Assembly (NCBI RefSeq): GCF_041435215.1
Contig: NZ_CP108394.1
Location: forward strand, 930,001-994,000
Length of the DNA: 64,000 nt
Source: Streptomyces sp. NBC_01314
GTDB taxonomy: Bacteria > Actinomycetota > Actinomycetes > Streptomycetales > Streptomycetaceae
Direction: 5' to 3'
Positions within the stretch are counted from its first letter, which is position 1; each line of letters starts with the position of its first letter. A model generated the notes under the pieces. That model was not told the DNA's origin. It searched no databases and saw nothing but the letters and a program-made list of their open reading frames with translations. A program made the position numbers and the translations under genes. Shown piece after piece: positions 33,423 to 43,777 of this stretch.

Positions 33423-33565
33423 ATCTCTGCGATTTCTGGGCGATAAAGTAGGTGGGGCACCGCAAGGGGTCAAGATGCTGGGTGGATTATTTTTCCGGAT
33501 AATTTCGCCCTGGACCCTCGCGAAAGCTTGCGCTACCGTCCCCGTAAACGTTCGAAAGGATGAGC

Positions 33566-34597
33566 ATGGCGAAGAGAGCCGTCACGCGGAGCCGGACCAC
33601 CCTGACCGGTATCGCCGAAGCGGCCGGGGTCTCCGTGGCCACCGTGTCGAAGGTGGTGAACGGTCGCAGCGACGTCTCGCCCGAGACCCGGTCACGGATC
33701 GAGCGACTGCTGGTCGAGCACGACTACGTGGCTCGCGGGCCGGGCGGCGCGCAGTCGCCGGTGCGCACCATCGACCTGACCTTCGACGAGCTGATCAACC
33801 CCAACAACCTGGTCATCACCCAGGGCGTGACTCAGGCCGCGGCCAAGGCGGGCGTCGACGTCGTCATCGGCACGGCACCCGACGACCCGCTCGGTGCCAC
33901 ATGGGCCCGGAAGATCACCAACGCCGGGCGGGAGGGCGTCATCCTGGTGACGTCCGAGCTGACCGCCCGGCAGCGCGCCCAGTTCGCGCAAGCGGGCATC
34001 CCGGTGGTGCTGATCGACCCGACGAACGTGCCGGACGAGAGTGTGCCGAGTATCGGCGCGACGAACTTCAGCGGCGGCATGGCCGCGACCGAGCACCTGC
34101 TGAAGCTCGGCCACCGCCGGATCGCCATGATCGAGGGCCGGCACGACGCCGTCTGCAACACGGCCCGTCTGCACGGCTACCAGGCCGCGCTCACCGGCGC
34201 CGGCATCACCCCCGACCCCCGGCTCATCAAGCAGGGCGACTTCCGCTTCGAACCCGCCCATCGGGCCGCCCTGGAACTCTTCGCCCTCGACGACCCGCCG
34301 ACCGCGGTCTTCGCCGGCAACGACCAGTCGGCGTTCGGCGTCATCGAAGCCGCCCGCCGGCACGGCCTGCGGGTGCCGGAGGACCTGAGCGTCGTCGGCT
34401 TCGACGACACCGCCGCGGCCGGCACCTCCGCCCCGCCCCTGACCACCGTCCGCCAGCCCTTCGCCGAGATCGGCCGCGCCGCGCTGCGCACCCTGCTCCG
34501 GCTCACGGCGGGAGACCCGCTGGACAGCCACCGGGTGGAGCTGGCCACCCAGCTCGTCGTCCGCTCCTCCACCGCCCCGCCGCCCGTCCGCTCCTGA
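33566..34597 (+). CDS. LacI-family transcriptional regulator of the oligosaccharide importer and GH3 enzyme
   Basis: 343 residues from the ATG at 33566, which sits 6 bp after GAAAGG; an ATG at 33560 also fits. N-terminal HTH TLTGIAEAAGVSVATVSKVV, then a sensor domain of the LacI/GalR type ending VVGFDDTAAAGTSAPPLTTV. The usual LacI hinge region is shortened here (YVARGPGGAQSPVRTIDLTF). It is divergent from the MalEFG-type genes and only 32 bp upstream of the GH3 gene, so it should control both in response to the imported sugar. Confidence 0.9.
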   Translation: MAKRAVTRSRTTLTGIAEAAGVSVATVSKVVNGRSDVSPETRSRIERLLVEHDYVARGPGGAQSPVRTIDLTFDELINPNNLVITQGVTQAAAKAGVDVVIGTAPDDPLGATWARKITNAGREGVILVTSELTARQRAQFAQAGIPVVLIDPTNVPDESVPSIGATNFSGGMAATEHLLKLGHRRIAMIEGRHDAVCNTARLHGYQAALTGAGITPDPRLIKQGDFRFEPAHRAALELFALDDPPTAVFAGNDQSAFGVIEAARRHGLRVPEDLSVVGFDDTAAAGTSAPPLTTVRQPFAEIGRAALRTLLRLTAGDPLDSHRVELATQLVVRSSTAPPPVRS

Positions 34598-34629
34598 ATC
34601 CCCCCGCCTACCACCCCGAGGAACGCGCC

Positions 34630-36936
34630 ATGACCACGCCTTGGGCCGATCCGGCCTGCCCCCGTGACGACAGGGTCGAGGCCCTGCTCGCCCAGATGAC
34701 CCTGGAAGAGAAACTCGCCCAGCTGGGCAGCGCCTGGCCCGGTGTGGAACACGTCAGCGGCAACGTGGCCCCCATGCAGGACGTCTTCGCCCGCCACACC
34801 GAGTTCGACCAGGCCAGCAAGGACGGACTGGGCCATCTCACCCGCCCGTTCGGCACCAAGCCGGTCGACCCTGCGATAGGCGCACGCCAACTGGCTTCTC
34901 TGCAGCGCGGGTTGATGGACGGCACCCGGCTCGGCATCCCCGCCATCGCCCACGAGGAATGCCTGACCGGATTCACGACGTACCGCGCGACGGTCTTTCC
35001 CGCTCCCCTGGCCTGGGCCGCCGCCTTCGACCCCGAACTCGTCGAACGCATGGCCCACGCCATCGGCACGAGCATGCGCCGGGTCGGCGTCCACCAAGGG
35101 CTCTCCCCCGTCCTGGACGTCGTACGCGACTACCGCTGGGGCCGCGTCGAGGAGACCCTCGGCGAGGACCCGTATCTCGTCGCCACCACCGGCACCGCCT
35201 ACGTCCGCGGCCTGGAGAGCGCCGGGATCATCGCCACCCTCAAGCACTTCGCCGGGTACTCGGCCTCCAAGGCCGCCCGCAACCACGCCCCCGTCTCCAT
35301 GGGACCGCGTGAGCTCGCCGACGTGATCCTGCCCCCCTTCGAGACGGCGATACGCGAGGGCGGCGCCCGCTCGGTCATGAACTCCTACGCCGACGTGGAC
35401 GGAGTGCCGGCCGGCGCCGACGCCGGGCTGCTCACCCGAATCCTGCGCGACGCATGGGGCTTCGAGGGCACGGTCGTCTCCGACTACTGGTCGATCGCCT
35501 TCCTGCGGACGATGCACCGCATCGGCGAGACATACGGCGAGGCCGGCGCCCGCGCCCTCGAAGCCGGCCTCGACGTCGAACTCCCCGACACCCTCTGTTA
35601 CGGCGAACCCCTCGCCGAACTCGTCCGCGAAGGCACCGTCTCCGAGGACCTGGTCGACCGGGCCGTACGCCGCGTGCTGCGCCAGAAGACCGAACTCGGG
35701 CTCCTCGACGCCGACTTCGACCCGGACATCACCACCGAGGGCCCCATCGACCTCGACCCGCCCGCACACCGCGCCCTGGCCCGCGACCTCGCCGAGCAGA
35801 GCGTCGTCCTGCTCGACAACCGCGCCGGTCTCCTCCCTCTGCCCGCCGACACCGCGGCCATCGCCCTGGTCGGCCCGTGCGCGGACGACGCCAACGCCTT
35901 CTTCGGCTGCTACTCCTTCCCCAACCACGTCCTCCCCCACCACCCCGGCCACGACAACGGCATCCAGGCCCACTCCCTCCTGGAGTCCCTGGCCGCGGAG
36001 CTTCCCGAGGCCCGGATCACGTACGAGCAGGGCTGCCCCGTCAAGGACACCGACCGCGGCGGCATCGACGCGGCGGTGGCGGCGGCCCGGCGCGCGGACA
36101 TCTGCGTCGCCGTCGTCGGCGACCGCGCGGGACTGTTCGGTCTCGGCACCTCCGGAGAAGGCTGCGACGCCGAGGACCTCTTGCTGCCCGGAGTCCAACA
36201 CGACCTGGTCGAGGCGCTTCTCGCCACCGGCACCCCGGTCGTACTGCTCGTCGTCTCCGGACGCCCGTACGCCCTCGGCGCGTACACCGGCCGGGCGGCG
36301 GCGGTCGTCCAGGCCTTCTTCCCGGGCGAGGAGGGCGGCCCCGCTCTCGCCGGAGTGCTGTCCGGGCGGATCAACCCGTCGGGCAAACTGCCGGTTCAGA
36401 TCCCAAGGACGCCGGGCGGTCAGCCCGGCACGTACTTGCACGCGCCTCTGGGTGGCAACACCGAGGGCGTCAGCAACCTCGACCCCACGCCCGCCTACGC
36501 CTTCGGCCACGGGATGTCGTACACGACGTTCGAGTACGACGGTCTCGAACTTGGCGCCGACGACATCCCCACCGACGGCGAGGTCGAGATCAGCTGCCTG
36601 GTCCGCAACACCGGCGACCGCCCCGGCACGGAAGTGGTCCAGCTCTACACCGCCGACCCGATCGCCCGACTCCCACGCCCTGTCACCCAGTTGACCGGCT
36701 TCACCCGAGTACGGCTCAGCCCCGGCGAGCAGCGCAGGGTCACCTTCCGTCTGCACACCGACCGCCTCGCCTACACCGGGCCCGACCTGCACCGCATCGT
36801 CGAACCCGGCGACATCACCGTCATGCTGGGCGCCTCCAGCACCGACATCCGCCTCACCGGCACCCTCCGTCTCACCGGCCCGGTCCGCAGGGCCGGCCAC
36901 GACCGGGTCCTGCTCACCCCGGCACACGCCGAATGA
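34630..36936 (+). CDS. Glycoside hydrolase family 3, beta-glucosidase/beta-xylosidase type
   Basis: 768 residues without a signal peptide, hence intracellular. The GH3 N-terminal barrel is seen from MTLEEKLAQLGSAW, with KHFAGYSASKAARNHAPVSM and the nucleophile aspartate in FEGTVVSDYWSIAF. The second alpha/beta sandwich domain includes AVVGDRAGLFGLGTSGEGCD, and a C-terminal fibronectin-III-like domain follows (EVVQLYTADPIARLPRPVTQ). It has a GAGGAAC site. It probably cleaves the oligosaccharide brought in by the divergent ABC system; the sequence leans to xylo- or gluco-oligosaccharides. Confidence 0.92.
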   Translation: MTTPWADPACPRDDRVEALLAQMTLEEKLAQLGSAWPGVEHVSGNVAPMQDVFARHTEFDQASKDGLGHLTRPFGTKPVDPAIGARQLASLQRGLMDGTRLGIPAIAHEECLTGFTTYRATVFPAPLAWAAAFDPELVERMAHAIGTSMRRVGVHQGLSPVLDVVRDYRWGRVEETLGEDPYLVATTGTAYVRGLESAGIIATLKHFAGYSASKAARNHAPVSMGPRELADVILPPFETAIREGGARSVMNSYADVDGVPAGADAGLLTRILRDAWGFEGTVVSDYWSIAFLRTMHRIGETYGEAGARALEAGLDVELPDTLCYGEPLAELVREGTVSEDLVDRAVRRVLRQKTELGLLDADFDPDITTEGPIDLDPPAHRALARDLAEQSVVLLDNRAGLLPLPADTAAIALVGPCADDANAFFGCYSFPNHVLPHHPGHDNGIQAHSLLESLAAELPEARITYEQGCPVKDTDRGGIDAAVAAARRADICVAVVGDRAGLFGLGTSGEGCDAEDLLLPGVQHDLVEALLATGTPVVLLVVSGRPYALGAYTGRAAAVVQAFFPGEEGGPALAGVLSGRINPSGKLPVQIPRTPGGQPGTYLHAPLGGNTEGVSNLDPTPAYAFGHGMSYTTFEYDGLELGADDIPTDGEVEISCLVRNTGDRPGTEVVQLYTADPIARLPRPVTQLTGFTRVRLSPGEQRRVTFRLHTDRLAYTGPDLHRIVEPGDITVMLGASSTDIRLTGTLRLTGPVRRAGHDRVLLTPAHAE

Positions 36937-37302
36937 CACCGCCGCGACCGTGGCGCTGTTCTGCAGAGCGTCGCGCAGGGCTGCCGGGCCGGCCAGGAGC
37001 TTGAGCCGGTTCTCCGAGGTGGTGCCCGGTGCGGCGGTGTGCGGGGGCAGATCGTGCACAGCCCGAAGAACTGGCGCCGGCCGCCCCGACACGCCGCCGC
37101 TGGTGGCCACTGACCGGCCACCAGCCATATTCACCGTCCTCACACCGATGACCGTGGCCATTCCGCACGTTGGACAGCGGTTGTCCATGGTTCTGGGAGG
37201 CGGTTGGATCGAGCCCGGGCCGATGTTCACGCCAACGGGAGGCACCCGATCCGGATCCGGGCTCCGGGGCGTGCACGGGGGTGGTGATCCGGCAAGGGGG
37301 CT
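36937..37302. other. Gap of 366 bp without a confident gene
   Basis: No intact gene is seen between the GH3 and TSUP genes. A minus-strand frame reading MDNRCPTCGMATVIG and later LKLLAGPAALRDALQNSA is open but runs into antisense of the GH3 gene, and I cannot assign it. The right end should hold the TSUP promoter. Confidence 0.4.
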
Positions 37303-37305
37303 GTG

Positions 37306-38088
37306 GTGACGTGGTCGACGGGGTTGCTCGGGTTCGTCGCCGGGCTCCTGATCTCGGTGGCCACCTCGCCCGTGGGTGTCTCCGGAGCGGTCTTCCTGCT
37401 GCCGGTGCAGGTCAGCGTCCTGGGTGTGCCGAGCCCGGCGGTGACCCCGACGAACCTCCTGTACAACGTGGTGGCCGGCCCCGGCGCACTCCTGCGTCAC
37501 TGGCGGGCCGGACGTCTCGGTGGCCCGCTGACCCGCCTGCTGATCGCGGGTACCGTGCCCGGCGTTGTCATCGGGGCGGTGATCCGTGTCTTCGCCGTTC
37601 CGGGCCCGCGGGTCTTCCGCCTGCTCATCTCCGCCCTGTTGCTGCCGCTCGGACTGTGGCTGTGGCTGCGGACCGTGCGGCCGGCACCGGCCCGCGCCAC
37701 CCGCCTGCCGTCGCCCCGCGCGACGACGTCGCTGGCGCTGGCCGTCGGAGTCGCCGGGGGCATCTACGGGATCGGAGGCGGCTCCCTGCTCGGCCCGGTC
37801 CTCGTCGGCCGCGGAGCGCCGGTGGCCACCGTCGCGCCCGCCGCGCTGGCCTCCACGTTCGTGACGTCCGTCGTCGGCGCGATCACCTACGCGTTGCTCT
37901 CCCTGGGCGCCACCGGTGACGTCGCTCCCGACTGGATGCTGGGCCTGTCCTGCGGGGCGGGGGGCCTGGTCGGCGGCTACGTCGGCGCCCGGCTCCAGCC
38001 GCTGCTGCCCGAGACCGCACTTCGGCTCCTGCTCGGCACCCTCGCCACAGGTGTCGGCGCACTGTACGCGGTCCAGATCCTGCGCTGA
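37306..38088 (+). CDS. TSUP-family membrane transporter (TauE/SafE, sulfite exporter type)
   Basis: 260 residues with about eight hydrophobic segments in two repeats, each with the glycine-rich TSUP motif (SPVGVSGAVFLLPVQVSVLG; GIYGIGGGSLLGPVLVGRGA). TSUP proteins move sulfite, sulfoacetate or other organic anions across the membrane. Starts at 37303 and 37306 (both GTG) follow AAGGGGG; 37306 has the better spacing. It stands alone, so no substrate can be inferred from context. Confidence 0.88.
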   Translation: MTWSTGLLGFVAGLLISVATSPVGVSGAVFLLPVQVSVLGVPSPAVTPTNLLYNVVAGPGALLRHWRAGRLGGPLTRLLIAGTVPGVVIGAVIRVFAVPGPRVFRLLISALLLPLGLWLWLRTVRPAPARATRLPSPRATTSLALAVGVAGGIYGIGGGSLLGPVLVGRGAPVATVAPAALASTFVTSVVGAITYALLSLGATGDVAPDWMLGLSCGAGGLVGGYVGARLQPLLPETALRLLLGTLATGVGALYAVQILR

Positions 38089-38315
38089 CCGCGCAGGGCC
38101 CGCCCCCGCGGCACCGAGTCGCTGTCGTGACTCGGGTTCTGGCTCACTCTCCATGGAGCAAGCACGCTGAACGACGGCTGACGGCAGGATTGGCGTAGGG
38201 TCTTCGCCGGGTCGACCGGGCCCGGCGGTTCCCACGCAGGGGCACATGGGTGGTGCCCGCCCCCGGTGGGGAAGTCCCACATCATGTCGGACCACACCGC
38301 ATCGAGGATCAGCCT

Positions 38316-38870
38316 TTGACCCCGCATTCCCTGGCGTTCTACGTGGACGTCGTCACCACCGGCACCGTGCTCGGCATGGGCCCCGCGGATTCTCCCGACC
38401 ACGTCACCGAGGTCCTCGGGTCGGACTTCGCCGAGGGCACCTTCGGCGACCGCAGCATGTGGCGTGACTACGGCCTCGCCGAGTTCCACTGGGACCGCGT
38501 TTCCGCCGACCACCCCTGGTCGGGCCACCACTTCACCCTGCAGGTGCACCGGCTCGCGCACCGGGACCGCACCCTCGTCAACGACGAACTCCGGGCCCGG
38601 TACGGACGGTTCGCTCCCAGGCTTCGGTTCGAAAAGCTGCAACGTCTACTGGTACGGCGCGGCGTCCCCCTGCTGGAGATCCCGGAAATCCCCGCGTACA
38701 CCCCGTATTTCCGCACTTTCTGGCAGCCCGATTCCCATGTGGCTGTCTGCGTCATAGGCACCTACGGCGAGCACCACACGCCGGACAACCTGCGGGTCGG
38801 CGACGTGTACAGCGTCCATGCCCCGATGGCTACCCAGGAAGTGGAGTGGCGGAGGGCGCAGGTCGGGTAG
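38316..38870 (+). CDS. Conserved Streptomyces hypothetical protein, 184 residues
   Basis: The TTG at 38316 is preceded by GAGG with eight-base spacing; the open frame to the left (to 38250) looks non-coding. The protein contains FYVDVVTTGTVLGMGPADSP, MWRDYGLAEFHWDRVS and WSGHHFTLQVHRLAHRD. I associate this pattern with a family of uncharacterised Streptomyces proteins; from the small, acidic, soluble look an immunity-type role is conceivable but unsupported. It is monocistronic. Confidence 0.65.
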   Translation: MTPHSLAFYVDVVTTGTVLGMGPADSPDHVTEVLGSDFAEGTFGDRSMWRDYGLAEFHWDRVSADHPWSGHHFTLQVHRLAHRDRTLVNDELRARYGRFAPRLRFEKLQRLLVRRGVPLLEIPEIPAYTPYFRTFWQPDSHVAVCVIGTYGEHHTPDNLRVGDVYSVHAPMATQEVEWRRAQVG

Positions 38871-39187
38871 CAGGCGGACGGGGCAGGGGTGCCGCCCTGC
38901 TCGCCGACCGGACGAAGAGGGCGCGAGGCCCACCATCGAGCGGCTCGACATCCGGGCCATCGTGCTCGCGCGGTTGATGGCGCGACCGGGCGGCGTCGTC
39001 CGGCCGACCCTGCAACTGATCCGGAGCACCGAGCGTGATGAGTTGGCAGCCGTCATCACACCGTCCGTGGCCGGGATCCCATGCCGGGACCGGCCGGGCC
39101 GACGACGCGGCCACCTCGCTCAGGGCGGTGGACGGTCGTCGGCTCGGCTGCCGCGGCGACAGCGAGGCGGGAACACCTTCGGCGCTC
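38871..39187. other. Short gap with possible coding scrap
   Basis: A plus-strand frame at about 38930-39110 has coding-type codons (TIERLDIRAIVLARLMARPG, RSTERDELAAVITPSVAG) but no convincing start, stop or family. It may be a relic. The tandem repeat at 39188 follows. Confidence 0.3.
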
Positions 39188-39250
39188 GGCCGCCTTCACG
39201 GCTTCGTCGGCTTCACGGCCTGGCCGCCTTCACGGCTTCGTCGGCTTCAC
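39188..39250. repeat. Tandem duplication of the GH95 gene tail
   Basis: Two identical 29-bp copies (39188-39216 and 39222-39250) are separated by GGCCT. The right copy contains the last codons and the stop of the GH95 gene (VKPTKP-stop); the left copy repeats them downstream. This is a recent small duplication with no effect on the encoded protein. Confidence 0.85.
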
Positions 39251-42200
39251 CTTCTTGTCGGTGCCGTTCACCCGCACGGTGACGCTCTTCCGGTTCCGCG
39301 CCCGGTCGGCCACGATTTCGTACGACGTGACCTTGCCGTTCCGCCACTCGCAGCTGACCTCGTAGCCGCCGCGGGCGCGGAGGCCGGTGAAGGAGCCCTT
39401 GGCCTTCCAGTCGTCCGGGAGGGCGGGCAGGAGGTGGATGACGTCGTCGTGGCTCTGCAGGAGCATCTCCGCCACGGCGCCGGAGATGCCGAAGTTGCCG
39501 TCCATCTGGAAGGGCGGGTGGTTGCAGAACAGGTTGGGCAGCGTGTTGTAGGTCAGCAGTCCGCGCAGCATGATCTGGGCGCGCTGCCCGTCACCGAGGC
39601 GGGCGAAGAGCGCCGCCCGCCAGGGCCAGGTCCAGGAGCGGCGGCTGTCGCCCGACACCGTCGCGGCCGTGAACGGGACGCCCTCCTTCTCCCCGCACCG
39701 GGCCTTGAGCGAGACGAGGGCGGCGGCCGCGAAGTCGCGTGTGTCCGGGGTGATCTGGCGGCCCGGGTAGACCGCGAAGAGGTGCGAGGTGTGGCGGTGG
39801 ATGTCGGTGGGATCGTCGATGTCCTTCTGCCACTCCTGCAGTTGGCCCCACTTGCCGATCTTGTTCGGTGCGAGGCGTGCCTGCAGGTCCGTGACCTTGG
39901 CCCGGTAGGCGGGGTCCGCCTTGAGCGCCGCCTCGCAGTCGAGGTAGTTCTGGAACAGGTCCCAGATGATCTGCTGGTCGTACATGACGCCGTCCTCGCG
40001 CGGCCCGTGCTCGGGGGACCAGCCGTTCGGGGCGACGAGAAGTCCGTCCTCGCGCTCCTTGAGATGGTCCTCCCAGAACTCGCAGATCTCCTTGATCATC
40101 GGATAGGCGACGGTACGGAGGTAACCCAGGTCCTGGGTGAACGCCCAGTGCTCGTACAGGTGTTGCGCGTACCAGGCGCTCGCGACGGTGTTCCACTCCC
40201 ATGAGTTGCCGCCGAAGATGCTCTGGCTGGTGCGGGCGGTCCAACCGCGCGTGTCCTTGCCGAAGGCGTTGCGGGACGCCACGCGGCTGGGCACCGCCAC
40301 CTGCTCGATGAACTTGACGAGCGCCTCGTGGCTCTCCGCCAGGTTCGTCGTCTCGGCTCCCCAGTAGTTCATCTGGACATTGATGTTGGTGTGGTAGTCG
40401 GAGGCCCACGCCGGCTGGTTGCTGTCGTTCCACAGGCCCTGGAGGTTGGCGGGCAGGCCGTTGGGGCGAGAGGAGCTGATCAGCAGGTAGCGGCCGTAGT
40501 CGAACATCGACTGTTCGAGGGTGGGGTCGGCCCCACCGGCCGCGTAACGCGCCAGTCGGGCGTCGGTCGGCAGGGCGACGACGTCGGCGTCGGAGGTGCC
40601 CCAGGCGACCGAGACACGGTTCATGAGGGCACGCGTGTCGGCGGCGTGCCTGTCGCGCAGTTTGCCGTAGGACCGGGCGGCCGCCTTGTCGAGCGCCCGG
40701 TCGATGGCTGCCTGCGGATCGGCTCCACGCCACCCGGCGGCAGCGTCGAGCCTGTAGTCGGTACGGGCGTCGAGGAGCAGCGTCAGAGTGGTGCAGTCGC
40801 TGAACCGGAGCGTCGATCCCTCAGCGCTGAAGTTGCCGTCGGTGTGCACGACTTGGGCCGTGCACGCGTGCTTGAGGCCGTTGCCCATGACACCGGTGAA
40901 GGCGATCCGCCGGGCACCGGCGTCGACGGTCGTCGGGGCCTGGTCCTGTCCGGACGTCAGCGAGATCGCTCCGGAGAGTCCCTGGGCGCTGTCCGAGGTG
41001 TACCGGAAGACCATGAGGTCCGCCGACCGGCCGGCGAAGGCCTCGCGCAGGACACGTCGTCCCGGCGGGCCGAAACGGGTGACGTGGACACCGTTGACGA
41101 AGTCGAGGCTGCGTTGGTAGTCGACGACCGTCCGCCGCGTGCGCGTGTCGAAGCTCTTGCCTTCCAGCGCGATCTCCGCGATCTGGAAGCCGGTGGAGGA
41201 CTCGTCGGGGGTCAGGGTGAGGCGGTAGGCGCGGTAGGCCGTGCTGTTGGTGATCCGGAAGGTCCGGGTCTCGCCGCGGCCGGCGAAGGGCACCGCGGGG
41301 TTCTGCGTGTCGAGGGTCGTCCAGGCACGCCCGTCCTGCGAGGCCTCAAGCACCCACCGCCGGGGGTCGTCCTGCGGGCGGTCCGGGGCGGCCGTCAGCG
41401 CGTACGAGGTGACGGTGACCGCGCGGGGCAGGTCGGCCTGCCATACGACCGTCGGTGCGGCGGCGTCGACGCGCCAGACCGTGGTCGGATCGCGGTCCAC
41501 CGAAGACGAGATGCCCGTGGCTCGGGACCCGGTCCCGACACCGGATCCCTCGGAGTGCCCGCTCGGCGACGACAGGTACATCGAACCGCCGCCGCCGAGG
41601 TCGACGCCGGCCAGGCCGATCTCGCTCACCTGGAAGTGGCTGACGCCTGCTTCGGGGATGAAGTCGAACCGGTAGAAACGGTAGGCGGCGCTGTCGGCGC
41701 AGGTGAACTCCTTCGTCTGGAAACGGCTTTCGAAGGGCGCGTCCAGAGTGCGGCTGTCCAGCGTGGTCCAGGTGGCCCCATCGACGGAACCCGAGAACGT
41801 CCACTCCTGCGGGTCGCGCTGCGGCACGTCGTTGGCGCTCGTCAGACGGTACGACGCGACTGCGGCGGGGTGGGACAGCTCGACCTGCCACCGCACCTTC
41901 GAACCGGGCCCCTCGATGCACCACTTGGTGCTCGACGCACCGTCGTACGTCTTGTCGACCCCCTCCTCGGAGGAGCTGCTGTACGGTCCCCCCGGGGCCG
42001 TGACCTTCGGACCCGATGGGGAAGCGAAGGCGACGACGACGTCACCGAAGTTCCGGTACGAACCGAAGCCGGTCATGCCCGTGTCGTAATCGCTGTCCGG
42101 TTTGCCGGCGAGAGCGTTGTCGTAGTTGTTGACCCCTCCCCACAGGCTCTGTTCGTTGAACTGGATGCGCTCCTCATCGGGATCGGCGAAGAGCATGGCA

Positions 42201-42439
42201 CCGAGTCGGCCGTTGCCGATCGGCAGGGCCTGCGACTGCCAGTCCGCAGCGGGGACGCGGTACTTCAGCGCCTTGCGCGAAAGGGTCGGCCACTGGACGG
42301 CTGCCGACGCGTCGGCCTCTGCGGCGACGGCTTGCTCCACGGGGGCGCCTCCGGTCAGCTGGGTGGTCAAAGGTGCGAAGGCGAGGGCACCGCCCAACTT
42401 GAGAACGCTCCGCCGCTGCGGGTCGGATTCATTGATCAC
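39230..42439 (-). CDS. GH95 family alpha-L-fucosidase-like protein with discoidin-type domains, Tat-exported
   Basis: About 1069 residues, longer than the usual ~750-800 for GH95. The N-terminus has a twin-arginine signal ([19 protein letters not shown]). A GH95 N-terminal block ([20 protein letters not shown]) is followed by two inserted F5/8-type-C-like modules (about residues 145-280 and 300-440). The catalytic (alpha/alpha)6 barrel follows: [25 protein letters not shown] with the paired Asn, [13 protein letters not shown] with the likely acid Glu, and [15 protein letters not shown]. The start is GTG 42439 (GGGAG eight bases upstream) or ATG 42463. It probably removes terminal L-fucose or L-galactose from plant or animal glycans outside the cell. 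Confidence 0.9.
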   Translation of the reverse strand: MINESDPQRRSVLKLGGALAFAPLTTQLTGGAPVEQAVAAEADASAAVQWPTLSRKALKYRVPAADWQSQALPIGNGRLGAMLFADPDEERIQFNEQSLWGGVNNYDNALAGKPDSDYDTGMTGFGSYRNFGDVVVAFASPSGPKVTAPGGPYSSSSEEGVDKTYDGASSTKWCIEGPGSKVRWQVELSHPAAVASYRLTSANDVPQRDPQEWTFSGSVDGATWTTLDSRTLDAPFESRFQTKEFTCADSAAYRFYRFDFIPEAGVSHFQVSEIGLAGVDLGGGGSMYLSSPSGHSEGSGVGTGSRATGISSSVDRDPTTVWRVDAAAPTVVWQADLPRAVTVTSYALTAAPDRPQDDPRRWVLEASQDGRAWTTLDTQNPAVPFAGRGETRTFRITNSTAYRAYRLTLTPDESSTGFQIAEIALEGKSFDTRTRRTVVDYQRSLDFVNGVHVTRFGPPGRRVLREAFAGRSADLMVFRYTSDSAQGLSGAISLTSGQDQAPTTVDAGARRIAFTGVMGNGLKHACTAQVVHTDGNFSAEGSTLRFSDCTTLTLLLDARTDYRLDAAAGWRGADPQAAIDRALDKAAARSYGKLRDRHAADTRALMNRVSVAWGTSDADVVALPTDARLARYAAGGADPTLEQSMFDYGRYLLISSSRPNGLPANLQGLWNDSNQPAWASDYHTNINVQMNYWGAETTNLAESHEALVKFIEQVAVPSRVASRNAFGKDTRGWTARTSQSIFGGNSWEWNTVASAWYAQHLYEHWAFTQDLGYLRTVAYPMIKEICEFWEDHLKEREDGLLVAPNGWSPEHGPREDGVMYDQQIIWDLFQNYLDCEAALKADPAYRAKVTDLQARLAPNKIGKWGQLQEWQKDIDDPTDIHRHTSHLFAVYPGRQITPDTRDFAAAALVSLKARCGEKEGVPFTAATVSGDSRRSWTWPWRAALFARLGDGQRAQIMLRGLLTYNTLPNLFCNHPPFQMDGNFGISGAVAEMLLQSHDDVIHLLPALPDDWKAKGSFTGLRARGGYEVSCEWRNGKVTSYEIVADRARNRKSVTVRVNGTDKKVKPTKP

Positions 42440-42679
42440 AGTAAGATCTCCCAGCCCATTCATCGGCTCTTTCGCAGAGAGACAGCAGCCCGATCGACAT
42501 CCGCCGCGGGTACGATCATCGTCGCCGGAGAATAGATCGGATGTCTAGAGGGTGCGCGCCACCGATTGCCTGACACCGCCGCACCTCCAGCGGCACTCGG
42601 CGTCGGTGCGCCGCGAAGCCGCCACGGGATTGTCACAGAGAGCAGGAACACCCCTCACGCGCCTGCCGGTTGCACCGGT

Positions 42680-43597
42680 ATGACCATTGGCGTAGCACTC
42701 CCTCTCCAGAACCGGATCGACACCACGGTGCAGCTCGCGCGGGAGGCCCACGAGGCCGGACTGCGCTCCGCGTGGTTCGGACAGACCTTCGCGTACGACT
42801 CTCCTACGCTCGCCGCGATCGTCGGCCGTGAGGTGCCCGGACTGCACGTGGGGACCGCCGCGATCCCCGTCTTCGGCCGTCATCCGCTGCTCGTCTCCAG
42901 CCAGGCCCAGACGGCCCAGGCCGCCACCGGCGGCCGCTACCACCTCGGCCTCGCACTCGGCACCAAGTACCTGACCGAGACCGGCTTCGGCATCCCGTAC
43001 GAGCGCCCCATCGCCCGGCTCCGGGAGTTCCTCACCGCTCTGCGCCGGCTCGTGGAGACGGGCAGCGCCGACTTCCACGGAGAGCTGCTGACCGCCACCA
43101 CGCCTTTGCCCGCGTCGGTGCCGGGAGCCGAACCGGCCGTGCCGCTGCTGGTCGCCGCCATGGCACCGCAGGCACTACGCGCGTCCGGCGAACTCGCCGA
43201 CGGCATCCTTCCGCTTCTGGCCGGCACACGCGCCCTCGCCGAGCACATCGTCCCGGCCGTCACCGCCGCGGCCGAGGCCGCGGGCCGGCCGGCGCCCCGG
43301 ATCGTGGCCTTCGTGCCCGGCGTGGTCACCGCCGACGTCGAGTCGGTACGGGAGACCGCGACCGAGACGCTCGCGTTCTACGAACAGTTCCCTTCCTACC
43401 GACGGGTCATCGGCCTCTCCGGCGCCACCAGGGCCGCCGACCTGGCGGTGATCGGCGACGAGGAGACCGTAGCCGCCGAGTTACGCCGCTACCGCGAGGC
43501 CGGGGCGACGGAAGTCGTGTTCACCGCGACGGACCTGGGTGGCGAGGCGGACCGACGCCGTACATGGAAACTGCTCGGAGAGCTGGCGAACGGCTGA
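42680..43597 (+). CDS. LLM-class F420-dependent oxidoreductase
   Basis: 305 residues with the luciferase-like monooxygenase TIM barrel: MTIGVALPLQNRIDTTVQLA at the start, then AWFGQTFAYDSPTLAAIVGR and GGRYHLGLALGTKYLTETGF. The subfamily usually uses coenzyme F420 in actinobacteria. The ATG at 42680 is where similarity begins; the open frame to 42566 overlaps the divergent promoter region. The ribosome site is weak, so it may be leaderless or start slightly elsewhere. The substrate is unknown, and it is not obviously linked to its neighbours. Confidence 0.87.
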   Translation: MTIGVALPLQNRIDTTVQLAREAHEAGLRSAWFGQTFAYDSPTLAAIVGREVPGLHVGTAAIPVFGRHPLLVSSQAQTAQAATGGRYHLGLALGTKYLTETGFGIPYERPIARLREFLTALRRLVETGSADFHGELLTATTPLPASVPGAEPAVPLLVAAMAPQALRASGELADGILPLLAGTRALAEHIVPAVTAAAEAAGRPAPRIVAFVPGVVTADVESVRETATETLAFYEQFPSYRRVIGLSGATRAADLAVIGDEETVAAELRRYREAGATEVVFTATDLGGEADRRRTWKLLGELANG

Positions 43598-43777
43598 GGC
43601 TCCTCGGGCGGGGGGCGAACCGGTCAGGAAGCCGGGACGCGCGGCAGCTCTCGAACGACCGTCGGCCGCGTGTCACCGGCCTGCCGCTGCCCCGAGGCCG
43701 GAGCACGGTCATCCCGTGGGTGCCCCGGCCTCGAAGTGCCGTCGCGCTTCGGCGACTTCAGCCCCGGGGACGACAGC

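Noticed and set aside
33401..33425. GGTTCGA-like T-arm motif suggesting a tRNA
   Set aside because: The flanks form the TTCGAAA palindrome instead; no acceptor stem or anticodon arm fits.
32095..34629. Plus-strand open frame leading into the GH3 gene
   Set aside because: It is antisense to the binding-protein gene and overlaps the LacI gene out of frame; GH3 similarity begins only at 34630.
34177..38295. Very long minus-strand open frame (about 1370 codons) antisense to LacI, GH3 and TSUP genes
   Set aside because: The sequence is Gly/Ala/Arg-rich with no domain, spans several real plus-strand genes and is the usual GC-rich antisense shadow.
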